Part shown: positions 53,401 to 61,413 of the stretch, piece by piece
Position numbering within the stretch: the first letter of the stretch is position 1
How the letters are laid out: each line of letters opens with the position of its first letter
Source: UBA961 sp049317525
Lineage (GTDB): Bacteria; Bacteroidota; Ignavibacteria; Kapaibacteriales; UBA961
Direction of reading: 5' to 3'
Length of the DNA stretch: 61,438 nt
Assembly (NCBI GenBank): GCA_049317525.1
Contig: JBMOIC010000018.1
Location: forward strand, 1 to 61,438
Position numbers and translations under genes: made by a program
Notes under the pieces: generated by a model
Seen by the model: the letters and a program-made list of their open reading frames with translations, nothing else
What the model was told of the DNA's origin: nothing
The model's database searches: none

Positions 53401-54008
53401 GGAATGTTAATTTTCTGGCTTTAGAAGAATATGAAAAAGAACATGAGCGATTTGAATTTCTAAAATCACAGTTGGCCGATTTGTCTGAAGCAGAACATTC
53501 TTTGCAAGATACTATGACGGAGATCAATCAGACAGCCCAGCAACGGTTTCATGATACTTTCGAGCAAATCAGAGTACACTTTAAACATTTATTTTCTGTA
53601 TTATTTAGCGGAAGTGGCCAGGCAGATATTCATCTTGGCGAAGGCGACCCGCTTGAATGTTCTATAGAGATCTCAGCAAAGCCACCCGGAAAAAGACCTC
53701 AATCAATTGAATTACTTTCTGCTGGTGAAAAAACATTAACTGCAATTGCATTACTCTTTGCAATTTACCTTGTTAAACCAAGTCCATTTTGTATTTTGGA
53801 TGAAGTTGATGCTCCATTAGATGATGCTAATATCGATAGATATTTACAACTCATTAGAAGCTTTAGCGATAAAACTCAGTTTTTAATGATTACACATAAT
53901 AAAAAAACAATGGAAGCGGCTGATACCCTTTATGGCATTACACAAGAAGAAGAAGGTGTCTCTAAAGTAGTGTCAGTACGATTTACAAGACAAGATATCG
54001 CTGTATAA
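50463..54008 (+). CDS. smc: Chromosome segregation SMC protein
   Basis: SMC forms the condensin ring with ScpA and ScpB. The 1181-residue protein has Walker A GPNGCGKTN at residue 31, an N-terminal coiled coil (about 170-480), a hinge near 515-650 (ITLAEIIDAEESLTIAIDAALG, with GIIRGGSTSSSEGKN at its end), the return coiled coil (about 670-1000), the ABC signature LLSAGEKTLTAIALLFA near 1085 and Walker B PFCILDEVDAPLDD near 1110. Length and layout are normal. scpA and scpB are not nearby. Confidence 0.97.
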   Translation: MYLSSVDITGFKSFAQKTPLRFSDGLTAIVGPNGCGKTNIVDAIRWALGEQKTSVLRSDAMENVIFNGTRTRRPVGLAEVSLTIQNNRQILPTEYTEVTITRRLFRNGESQYFLNKTQCRLKDIIDLFMDTGMGSDAYSVIELKMIEKILSDRTDERRHLFEEAAGVTKYKARRKETKRRIDSIKNDVSRVQDILREVQKNVYSLARQADKAKLHADLTKQLSFSQSWLLYAELKRIENILQSKNEEYTPLQEQLNSINLVLIEAEKSRISIDNIAESFESEMKELQDEFQNSSTAFAAMSQQKAVSHERIKAFSDAIFRASNQQKETELLLNQAEITCEQSRQKAQNLSSECSQYEKDIQVLKDAREAAKIYAQELYQQSTAFDAEISQIDSILSQHRSASDRTSERIAGLERRILETNSEHHQTLVSLDLLQKEISEKDTLTDGYVKAVLNAENIVSEKQHYLESLQNTITTIQQTLGDLQNEKGHHSASIEFLKNLIDTSESSVHLSSSISWNPKGGKITLAEIIDAEESLTIAIDAALGEAGKYFVVDNQEEALAGCAELHKHNKGKSSFICTSLIPTVKPLQNYPQADGIIGLASEIVQVDEHIRNILRILLAKTIIVENANIAMELATNNKDFSFITLKGEIFSASGIIRGGSTSSSEGKNIGKREQIAKLTKALNLINAHIIELQQKLEKSKIEFNSINIRALHDDVRKAEHEKNSFQQSVAKLMYKKDAVEVSLQKQKDALVDFQQHMQSLLQSNTDDKETIEHIIQKKDVLMESKQTMLIKYRIAETDLSKAEDLYRAAELIIVQKKAEERAANHEVNRLAELIKQKNDQLQFLENEQKRAHIELQALESSIFSVNKEITEEQERLQFLKEVITNRESKSLELKRNRNEAKEYEAKVRAEQHAIMQLIHSSELNLQQAQIEYKRIVEKVEEHSPGIDLVHIPEDWIPLPDFDEIIEREKSKKITQRLQSLGNVNFLALEEYEKEHERFEFLKSQLADLSEAEHSLQDTMTEINQTAQQRFHDTFEQIRVHFKHLFSVLFSGSGQADIHLGEGDPLECSIEISAKPPGKRPQSIELLSAGEKTLTAIALLFAIYLVKPSPFCILDEVDAPLDDANIDRYLQLIRSFSDKTQFLMITHNKKTMEAADTLYGITQEEEGVSKVVSVRFTRQDIAV

Positions 54009-54041
54009 AATAGCTTCCTTTTTACATTTAGGTTCTCACAT

Positions 54042-54605
54042 ATGAAAAAGTTTTTCTTTGCAAGTTTGTTCATGTTCCTTTGTTTGATAAGTGTAGATAG
54101 TACTTCTCTAAAAGCACAATTTGAAGAGGATTTACCACAAATAACAACAAATGATACACTTAATTATCCAATCAAAACAGTGTGGAAATCTATTAAACGT
54201 GCATTTTTTCTTAAAGGCACTTTTTCAGATCCCTCTACAAGAGAACCCAAATTAGATGAAAAAACAAATCTTTATAGAGGCTCGATTCGCTCTGATTTTT
54301 GTGTATTTGCTTCCGATGCAGATACTACAGCTGATGTACTAGAGCGATATGGTAGGCTTCCTGTTATCCGTGGTGGAAAATGGATAGCCGGTAGAGTTAA
54401 ATATGAATTCCGTGTCAGAGAAATAACAGAAGAACAAACTACAGTTAGTTTGGTGTGCGGTATAAGTGGATATGAAGATGCAGTTACCGGATCTGTTCAT
54501 TTTTGGAATTCAAATGGTATCCTTGATAAAGAAATACTTGAATTAGTACATAAACTCGCTGCAGACCCAGAAACTCTTAATTTTAAAGAAGATAGAATGA
54601 AATAA
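54042..54605 (+). CDS. Secreted protein of unknown function
   Basis: This 187-residue protein has a clear Sec signal peptide (MKKFFFASLFMFLCLISVDS, probable cleavage after LKAQ). The mature part of about 160 residues starts with a likely helix (YPIKTVWKSIKRAFFLKG) and continues as alternating beta strands, ending with a helix (ILDKEILELVHKLAAD). The pattern suggests a small alpha/beta domain of the periplasmic binding or Bet v 1 kind, but I cannot assign a family. It starts 33 bp after smc on the same strand. Confidence 0.75.
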   Translation: MKKFFFASLFMFLCLISVDSTSLKAQFEEDLPQITTNDTLNYPIKTVWKSIKRAFFLKGTFSDPSTREPKLDEKTNLYRGSIRSDFCVFASDADTTADVLERYGRLPVIRGGKWIAGRVKYEFRVREITEEQTTVSLVCGISGYEDAVTGSVHFWNSNGILDKEILELVHKLAADPETLNFKEDRMK

Positions 54606-54617
54606 TCATTCGTATCA

Positions 54618-55178
54618 TTATGCTTTTATTCCTTTCCAACATGAAGTTAAGGCTATATTAATAGTCTGGTCTAAATTAATATGTGATTGCTCTTCAATAT
54701 AATGTAATGACGTCATTACTGAATTTAGAACAATAGCCATCATTAATTGAACAGGCATAGGGCTTAATACATTCTGAAACATGCCTGCTTGTAAAAATTC
54801 TAATACTTCAATTAATTGATTATTACCCTCATCTTTGATCTCTTTGGATAATATAGGACCCCTAGACGTATACTCTATATATTTATATTCATTTCTATTC
54901 TGTTCAAAATATGAAAAAAGGATTGTCCAATATTTTGTGAATCGTTCTTGATATGTATAATCAGAGCCTAAACCTCCTGCTAATTCAGCAGCTAATTTTC
55001 CCATTATCCATATATATGTTGCACCTAATAATTCATCTTTACTTCTAAAATGATGATAGATTGTTCCTGCAGATACTCCAGCTTTTTTGTAAATTTCAGA
55101 CATAGGAGTATCATGAACTCCCCTTTCAGCTGCTAATTGTATTGTCGCTTTTATTACTTCTAGTCTTCTGTCCATCAT
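54618..55178 (-). CDS. TetR family transcriptional regulator
   Basis: This 186-residue protein has the TetR N-terminal DNA-binding domain: residues 5-50 include VIKATIQLAAERGVHDTPM and the helix-turn-helix YKKAGVSAGTIYHHFRSKDELL. The C-terminal ligand domain is variable. An imperfect palindrome around GAATATTC (55194-55201) lies about 16 bp before the start and could be its own operator. No transporter or efflux gene is adjacent, so its target is unclear. It converges with the 54042 gene. Confidence 0.9.
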   Translation of the reverse strand: MMDRRLEVIKATIQLAAERGVHDTPMSEIYKKAGVSAGTIYHHFRSKDELLGATYIWIMGKLAAELAGGLGSDYTYQERFTKYWTILFSYFEQNRNEYKYIEYTSRGPILSKEIKDEGNNQLIEVLEFLQAGMFQNVLSPMPVQLMMAIVLNSVMTSLHYIEEQSHINLDQTINIALTSCWKGIKA

Positions 55179-55246
55179 ATATCCTTAATAATCGAATATT
55201 CATTCACAATCAAATTACAGAGAATATCACATCAATCAAAACAAAA

Positions 55247-56497
55247 TTATGGATAACAATACATAAGATAGAGTCTGTTTCTTATGACACCTAAAGCTTC
55301 ATATCTTTTAGTTTTATGATTATAGATTGGAGGTGATGTTGTATCAACCATTATGCCAGCATAGGAAAAACTATTCTGTATATTCTGCATAATCAAGGTA
55401 GAACTAGTTGTAAAAGCAAAAGTAGAAGATCCTGGTGCTAAAGCATATATTTTATTGGGATTTAGGCCATTTTTTTGAATATATTTTTGCCCATTGATGC
55501 TCATAAATTGATCTTGATTATTATCACCAGCAAAGAAAAATGCACTTCCATCATGAGAAAAAGAAGGATTTCCAGATTGCATTCCAGATTCATATTCACT
55601 GCTATTTAGAACTATTCTTGGATTATTATTTTTCATCGCTTTAAACCCAATTAATGCCGCTTCTGGATGCAGATTAATATTCGAAATCATATCATAAGGC
55701 GGAGAATAAAATGGCTCTCTAAATTCATCAGAAATCATCATAGCATTATATGTATTTCCAACTCTTTTAATACATCCGATAATAGTTTGAGCTTGATTTA
55801 ATTGTAATTCGGATATAGAAGACGCAAAAAGTAATTCTTTTTCGGATCTCATTAATCGGCATTGTTCACCAATTTCGGCTACATATACAAATGAATTATC
55901 AAGCATAAATCCACAAGAATTAATCCTAGTAAATCTATCAGACTCAATATTATCAATGATGACAGATACAGAATTACCCCTTTTGGCTTGATAAGCATAA
56001 TGCTTGCAATCATTACTTATATGAATATTCCCTACCCTATTAAACAAAGAATATTCAAAGAACTCCCCATTATCTTGTTCAATAAAAAGAAATTCATTGT
56101 CCCCTTGAAACATTGAATAGTAAACAAAACCACGCCTATTAAAGGAGATAATACCTGGTAAATTTGCTTTTAGGCTCAATACGGTATCATCAATAATGAT
56201 ATTCCATTGTCCTGTTTTAAAAGCAAAATATGCAAAATGTAAGCCATCAGGAGAGAACACCAATTGTTTTACCGAATCAAAATCTGAATGCCTAATCCCC
56301 TGAATGATCACACTGTATCTATGTGAATATGGCTGAGTGATTGCCCACCAATTGCCAGTAGAATCTATATCAGCAAAAACTAATTGTTCGCTACCATCCA
56401 GCAATAGTTCTGCATTACATTTATCTTGAGAAAAGCTATAAGTACAAGCATATAGACACAAAATAAAACAAGAATAGAATAATTTTTTATATCTCAT
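55247..56497 (-). CDS. Secreted beta-propeller-like protein
   Basis: This 416-residue protein has a signal peptide (MRYKKLFYSCFILCLYAC; cleavage probably after SFSQ). The mature part is a series of short repeats in which a Ser-Pro-Asp-Gly-like turn is followed by hydrophobic strands (LVFSPDGLHFAYFAFKTGQW, ISNDCKHYAYQAKRG, PSFSHDGSAFFFAGD), the pattern of WD40-like/TolB-type (PD40) beta-propellers. A Cys near the start (CTYSFSQ) could alternatively be part of a lipobox. The function is unknown. It has no co-directed neighbour within 60 bp apart from the TetR gene downstream. Confidence 0.75.
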   Translation of the reverse strand: MRYKKLFYSCFILCLYACTYSFSQDKCNAELLLDGSEQLVFADIDSTGNWWAITQPYSHRYSVIIQGIRHSDFDSVKQLVFSPDGLHFAYFAFKTGQWNIIIDDTVLSLKANLPGIISFNRRGFVYYSMFQGDNEFLFIEQDNGEFFEYSLFNRVGNIHISNDCKHYAYQAKRGNSVSVIIDNIESDRFTRINSCGFMLDNSFVYVAEIGEQCRLMRSEKELLFASSISELQLNQAQTIIGCIKRVGNTYNAMMISDEFREPFYSPPYDMISNINLHPEAALIGFKAMKNNNPRIVLNSSEYESGMQSGNPSFSHDGSAFFFAGDNNQDQFMSINGQKYIQKNGLNPNKIYALAPGSSTFAFTTSSTLIMQNIQNSFSYAGIMVDTTSPPIYNHKTKRYEALGVIRNRLYLMYCYP

Positions 56498-56577
56498 AGA
56501 TAACTGATTTACTTAATTAAACAATCAGTAATTTGCGAATGTTAATTCACTAAAGTAGTTAAAAGATAGCATTTTAC

Positions 56578-57315
56578 ATGATATACTTTATTTCAGATGT
56601 ACATATTGGCTTGGGGAATAAGCAAAAGCAAAAAGAGACAGAATATGCATTTTTACAATTTTTACAGAAGATTGAAGATGATTGTGATCACTTGTATATT
56701 ATAGGCGATTTATTTGATTATTGGTTTGAATATTCAACAGTGATACCGAAACAATATATTTCTATCTTGGCTGCATTTCAGAATTGGACACAAAAAGGCA
56801 AATCAATAGAATATCTTATGGGCAATCATGACTTTGGGCATATATCTTTTTTTCAGCAAGAGTTTGGCATTCACGTATATGAAGATGATATCATAAGAGA
56901 ACATAATGGGAAAACATTTTATTTGTCACACGGTGATGGAAAAGCATATAATGATCAAGGATATAAAATACTTAAGAAAATACTAAGGAATCCTTTTAGT
57001 AAACTATTGTTTAAATGGATACATCCTGATATTGGGATAGCAATAGCTGCACATGCATCCAAGGAAAGCAGAGGGCATACTGATAAACAGGAATATGAAT
57101 CGATAGATGGGAAAGATGGAATGAAAGACTTTGCGCACAATAAAATCATACAAGAGAAATTCGACTTTGTGATTATGGGTCATAAACACAAAGCCGAAAC
57201 AATTGTATTTGGCAATGGTACATATATTAACTTAGGACATTGGCTTTCACTACCATCACATTATGCTGTATTTGATGGTGAGCATGTAGTTCTGAAATCA
57301 TTTTCTGTTGAATAA
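56578..57315 (+). CDS. UDP-2,3-diacylglucosamine diphosphatase (LpxH-like)
   Basis: This 245-residue calcineurin-type phosphoesterase matches LpxH, which cleaves UDP-2,3-diacylglucosamine to lipid X in lipid A synthesis. The metal-site motifs are in order: ISDVHIGLG (residues 5-13), GDLFDYWFEY near 43-52, YLMGNHDFGH near 80-89, LSHGDG near 116-121 and VIMGHKHKAE near 198-207. An insert of helical sequence (FSKLLFKWIHPDIGIAIA) corresponds to the lipid-binding lid. The gene supports the presence of lipid A, as does the LptA-like gene at 49 kb. Confidence 0.87.
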   Translation: MIYFISDVHIGLGNKQKQKETEYAFLQFLQKIEDDCDHLYIIGDLFDYWFEYSTVIPKQYISILAAFQNWTQKGKSIEYLMGNHDFGHISFFQQEFGIHVYEDDIIREHNGKTFYLSHGDGKAYNDQGYKILKKILRNPFSKLLFKWIHPDIGIAIAAHASKESRGHTDKQEYESIDGKDGMKDFAHNKIIQEKFDFVIMGHKHKAETIVFGNGTYINLGHWLSLPSHYAVFDGEHVVLKSFSVE

Positions 57316-57316
57316 G

Positions 57317-58213
57317 CTACGCATTAAAAGCTAAGTTTAATATTTTATATAATAATCTTGCTACAGTTAAATCAGGGTGATATAACGATTTATCAGGTGC
57401 TAATTCTACGATATCTAAACCTATAATTTTCCTTCCAGAAGCGATAATTTCTCTAAACACATCTAATGTTTCACTATATAAAAAACCATCTGGTTCAGGT
57501 GTCCCTGTAGACGGCATAATTGCTGGGTCAAAATAATCAACATCAAAAGTAATATATACTTCTTCTGCAAGGGTTTCTACCACTTTCTTTTGCCATTTTC
57601 TGGTATGCTTATTTCTTCTGATCGCCGAAGCATAAAAGGTATTTACTTTCTTCTTTTTAATAAATTCTGCTTCTTCTTTACATTGGGCACGAATACCAAC
57701 TTGTGTGATTTTTTGTGGAGACATAAATTCGCATACTCTAGCCATAAAGCATGCATGAGAATATTTAGATCCTTCATAAGAATCTCTTAAATCAGAATGA
57801 GCATCAAAATGAAGCACCGACATATGAGGGTGCTTTTTAAAATGTGCATGAATCGGGGCAGTGGAGATAGTATGTTCACCACCCAAAGTGACTACAAATT
57901 TCCCCATATTTAAAAGAGCACTCACTTGATGTTCAATAATATCTAAGGCATCTTTATTCACAGCATCGCCAAATGCTAATGGCTTTATCGTTGCAATACC
58001 TTTTTCGAAGCATAATTCTCTTTTTGTTTCATCATCATAAAACTCTACATAAGCACTAGCTTTGATAATTCCTTTAGGGCCTTTTTTTGTGCCTGCACCA
58101 TAACTTACAGTATGCTCATAAGGTGCTGATACTATTGCAATTGAAGATAATTCTAACGATGAATGTTCAGGCCCTATAGCAAGAAAATTCTTATCAGTTC
58201 CATACACTTCCAT
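57317..58213 (-). CDS. Agmatinase/arginase family ureohydrolase
   Basis: This 298-residue protein has the full set of binuclear manganese motifs of ureohydrolases: TLGGEHTIST near 115, LHFDAHSDLRDSYEG near 134-148 and ITFDVDYFDPAIMPSTGTPE near 217-236. It resembles agmatinases (SpeB) in length and in the GTPEPDGF substrate loop, so it probably forms putrescine and urea from agmatine; a formiminoglutamase or guanidinobutyrase is possible. No arginine decarboxylase gene is in the window. It converges with lpxH (1-bp gap). Confidence 0.88.
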   Translation of the reverse strand: MEVYGTDKNFLAIGPEHSSLELSSIAIVSAPYEHTVSYGAGTKKGPKGIIKASAYVEFYDDETKRELCFEKGIATIKPLAFGDAVNKDALDIIEHQVSALLNMGKFVVTLGGEHTISTAPIHAHFKKHPHMSVLHFDAHSDLRDSYEGSKYSHACFMARVCEFMSPQKITQVGIRAQCKEEAEFIKKKKVNTFYASAIRRNKHTRKWQKKVVETLAEEVYITFDVDYFDPAIMPSTGTPEPDGFLYSETLDVFREIIASGRKIIGLDIVELAPDKSLYHPDLTVARLLYKILNLAFNA

Positions 58214-58334
58214 GGTATGTTCCTTATGATTATATTACATATAGCACGATATTCTATGCACAAATTTCGTGCTTTTCTTTGAAGTGGAAAAGCCTAGTTT
58301 TGTACACTTCAAATTATTAAAACAATATACAATT

Positions 58335-61226
58335 ATGACTCACACATTCTACACTAACTTACTATTTGCATTGTGCTTTTTTTCATGTACCCTTCAAGCA
58401 CAAAACAATGAAAGATATAATGAATTAAAAAAAGCTGGAGAAGCATTAAAAAGGTATATGGAAAGTGCACATCCTACTCCACAAATACAAAAATATAGTG
58501 CAAGCCCAATGATTCCAATGGTGCAATCAATTGAAGCAAACTCTTTATTTTTTGATAATGCAAATATGATTGTTACAGAAACAGATCAATTTCCTGTTCA
58601 AAATGAATCCTCTATCGCAATCAATCCTAAGAATCCCAAAAATTTAATTGGATCTGCAGTTGATTATCGCTCTAATTCATCTACGTGGGTGTATTATTCA
58701 TTTGATGGAGGAAAAACATGGAAGAATACAAATCTGGGTAAACCACCTAAAATGACAACTTCCAGCAATGATCCTTCTGTAGCGTTTAATAATGATGGAA
58801 TAGGATTCTTAGTATACGGTGCTTTTGGAGACAGAGCAAAAGTGTCTCCTGAAAACGGAGTGTTCTTTTCTAAAACAACCGATGGAGGTTTAACGTGGAT
58901 AAAGCATATTCCCGTCATACAACATTTGGGAGATCAAACTCCAGATTCAAGTTTTGAAGATAAATATTATATATGGTCAGACAATTCCCCTATATCGCCA
59001 TATTATAAACGATTATATATACCCTGGAAACGCGTCATTAATCGAGACTCATCAACACAAATTGTTAATGTATATTCTACAGATCAAGGAAATACTTGGT
59101 CTGTACCAGTTCCAGTAAGCAATAGAATATCAGGTATTTCAGAGGACACAACATTCGGGCAGAGCTTCCCATTATCTGTAACAGGCCCTTTAGGACAAGT
59201 ATATACTGTCTGGAATTTTGGTCCTAAAAAATCCATAGGTTTTTCTAAATCTACTGATGGTGGCATTACATTTTCTAATCCAGAAATCATACAAACATAT
59301 AATACTTTTGGAATCGCTAAAGATTTAACGGAAGGGCCTAGGCATACATTAAAAGGTGGTGTCCGAGCAGAAGCATATCCATCGTTAACATGCGATATAT
59401 ATTCAGAGAAAAGAAAAGGATATTTATATTTGGTATGGGCAGCCGATTCGATTCCAAATATTTATTTTTCTAGATCAAAAGATGAAGGAATTACGTGGTC
59501 TAAGGCTAAGATTATTCATTCAGACATAACAAATGATCAATTTTGGCCATGGATAAGTATCGACCCTACAAATGGCGATATAGCTGTTATGTATTTAGAT
59601 TCTAGAGATGACAAACAAAATATCATCACTAATTGTTATATCAGCTATTCTAGTGATGGTGGCGATACTTGGCTAGATAGAAGAGCTTCTGATGCTGCGA
59701 GTGATTTAAGAAACAATCCATTTCAGAACAATGTTTTTGCTGGTGATTATAGCGGATGTGCCTTCTATGATGGGATTATTTATCCTTCTTGGGTAGATAT
59801 GCGTAATGCTGCAATTACCAAAATAGACAATGATGTATACACTTCAATTATCAATACTAGAAATCCGCAACCACCAGATCCATTTTGGGCTAGGCCTTCA
59901 TCTATTGATACTACACTTATAACATTATACTGGGAAGCTCCAAAAGCACGGTCTTTTGGCCAAAGTTTAAATGGAGAATGCACTTATATTTTATTTAGAA
60001 ATAATCAATTTTTAGCATCTCTTCCATCTGGACAATTTACCTATAGAGATACTTCTGTTATTGCATATAGACTATATAAATATTCAATTAGGGCTATTAT
60101 TGGGCAGGATACCAGTGCAGAACGCTTAGTTTCTTGTACAGCAGGTGGTTCTAAATTACCTCAAGCTCCAAAGATTTTATCATTTACTCCAAAAGCATCA
60201 CCAAGCTCTATAAAATTATCGATTTCTATTCCAGCATTCAGAGCAGATACGATAACACCTTTTGTTAATCCGCATTCATTATTGATCTATCGTGATGGAT
60301 TAAAGATAAAAGAATTTCCTTTGTCCATTTTAGACACTGGCAAAGTATTAACAATAGTTGATTCACTTAATGAAAAAGGCTGGTATCGTTATTATTGCAC
60401 TATAAAAGATGCATCAGCATCAAAGCTTGAAAGCGCAAAATCATTTGATATACTTGCATATGGTGGCACCGTATTATCTAACCATTCAGAAACTTTTGAC
60501 GAAACTGCATTGCCTAAATATCATATAGGTGGTACGTTTAAAAGCAATTCTGTATTTGCGCATTCAAAGCCATTTTCTTTAGATGAATCTCCAGATGGGC
60601 TGTACTCAAGAAATGAAAAAGACACTTTTATGATTTTTCCAATCAAAACAATGAATAATAGCACATATGCTTTGTCATTTTGGCATGCAGCAATTGTAGA
60701 TATTGAAGACTCTGCAATTGTAGAATATTCATCTGATTGGGGCAAACAATGGAATCAATTATCAACATATAATAGAAATAATTATACTCCGTGGAATGAT
60801 GGCGAACAGAATGATGCAGACTGGAAGCCAGAGACATTACTATTTAACGCAGAATCTGATACTGCTTTAATTCGATTCCGTTTTAAATCGAATGGTTCTA
60901 TACAAGATGCTGGTTGGTCTATTGATGATATTCTGTTCTCTTCTTCTACTAATATTAAATGGCAAGATGAAAAGCAATCAGATTTTATTATGTATCCTAA
61001 TCCCGCAAAGGAATCAATTATCATATCTACTATGAGCAATACTATTATTGACAAAATAATATGCTATGATTTCCTAGGAAAAGAAGTTCAACAGATTAAT
61101 GTGAATAATAGAATGCAGGATATGATAATTATGGATATATCTTCATTATCTAATGGAGTATATTCTCTAGCTATTATTCAAAATGGATCTATGCTATCGG
61201 TAAAACAACTTGTGATTTCAAGATAG
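58335..61226 (+). CDS. BNR/Asp-box repeat exported protein with T9SS sorting domain
   Basis: From ATG 58335 the protein has 963 residues and a signal peptide (MTHTFYTNLLFALCFFSC, cleavage near LQAQ). Residues 70-500 form a sialidase-like beta-propeller with six or more Asp-boxes, such as SFDGGKTW, TTDGGLTW, STDQGNTW, STDGGITF, SKDEGITW and SSDGGDTW. Fibronectin-like beta domains follow near 520-700, then a jelly-roll-like domain near 720-860. The last 80 residues are a T9SS sorting domain (FIMYPNPAKESIII, GVYSLAII). The sialidase FRIP motif was not seen, so glycosidase activity is unproven. A TAGTTTTG at 58295-58302 supports this start over the TTG at 58269. Confidence 0.88.
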   Translation: MTHTFYTNLLFALCFFSCTLQAQNNERYNELKKAGEALKRYMESAHPTPQIQKYSASPMIPMVQSIEANSLFFDNANMIVTETDQFPVQNESSIAINPKNPKNLIGSAVDYRSNSSTWVYYSFDGGKTWKNTNLGKPPKMTTSSNDPSVAFNNDGIGFLVYGAFGDRAKVSPENGVFFSKTTDGGLTWIKHIPVIQHLGDQTPDSSFEDKYYIWSDNSPISPYYKRLYIPWKRVINRDSSTQIVNVYSTDQGNTWSVPVPVSNRISGISEDTTFGQSFPLSVTGPLGQVYTVWNFGPKKSIGFSKSTDGGITFSNPEIIQTYNTFGIAKDLTEGPRHTLKGGVRAEAYPSLTCDIYSEKRKGYLYLVWAADSIPNIYFSRSKDEGITWSKAKIIHSDITNDQFWPWISIDPTNGDIAVMYLDSRDDKQNIITNCYISYSSDGGDTWLDRRASDAASDLRNNPFQNNVFAGDYSGCAFYDGIIYPSWVDMRNAAITKIDNDVYTSIINTRNPQPPDPFWARPSSIDTTLITLYWEAPKARSFGQSLNGECTYILFRNNQFLASLPSGQFTYRDTSVIAYRLYKYSIRAIIGQDTSAERLVSCTAGGSKLPQAPKILSFTPKASPSSIKLSISIPAFRADTITPFVNPHSLLIYRDGLKIKEFPLSILDTGKVLTIVDSLNEKGWYRYYCTIKDASASKLESAKSFDILAYGGTVLSNHSETFDETALPKYHIGGTFKSNSVFAHSKPFSLDESPDGLYSRNEKDTFMIFPIKTMNNSTYALSFWHAAIVDIEDSAIVEYSSDWGKQWNQLSTYNRNNYTPWNDGEQNDADWKPETLLFNAESDTALIRFRFKSNGSIQDAGWSIDDILFSSSTNIKWQDEKQSDFIMYPNPAKESIIISTMSNTIIDKIICYDFLGKEVQQINVNNRMQDMIIMDISSLSNGVYSLAIIQNGSMLSVKQLVISR

Positions 61227-61250
61227 TTTTTCATTCGATCACCTTTATAT

Positions 61251-61281
61251 GTTGGCAGTGAAGCCAAATTGTGTATTTTTG
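61251..61281 (+). promoter_or_regulatory. Promoter of tRNA-Leu
   Basis: GTTG (61251-61254, three of four to TTTG), a 19-bp spacer and a perfect TATTTTTG (61274-61281). The expected start near 61288 leaves a leader of about 19 nt before the mature tRNA. Confidence 0.6.
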
Positions 61282-61306
61282 CAAGCCTTTCGTTGTTGTT
61301 ATCGAT

Positions 61307-61390
61307 GCAGGAGTGGCGAAATGGCAGACGCGCTGGACTCAAAATCCAGTGGGCCCTAAACCCGTGTGGGTTCGAGTCCCACCTTCTGCA
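61307..61390 (+). tRNA. tRNA-Leu (anticodon CAA)
   Basis: An 84-nt class II tRNA. The acceptor stem GCAGGAG pairs with CTTCTGC (one G-U), discriminator A. The anticodon stem CTGGA/TCCAG encloses the loop CTCAAAA, giving anticodon CAA for TTG codons. A long variable arm (around GGGCCCTAAACCC) is typical for Leu. The T arm has GTTCGAGTC. CCA is not encoded. Confidence 0.97.
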
Positions 61391-61413
61391 CAGTCCTTTT
61401 TAAGGATATAAAA

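Noticed and set aside
58243..58273. Inverted repeat AGCACGA/TCGTGCT between the agmatinase and BNR genes as a terminator
   Set aside because: The two genes diverge from this gap, so no transcript should end there; the 7-bp arms with a 17-nt loop are too weak to call an operator.
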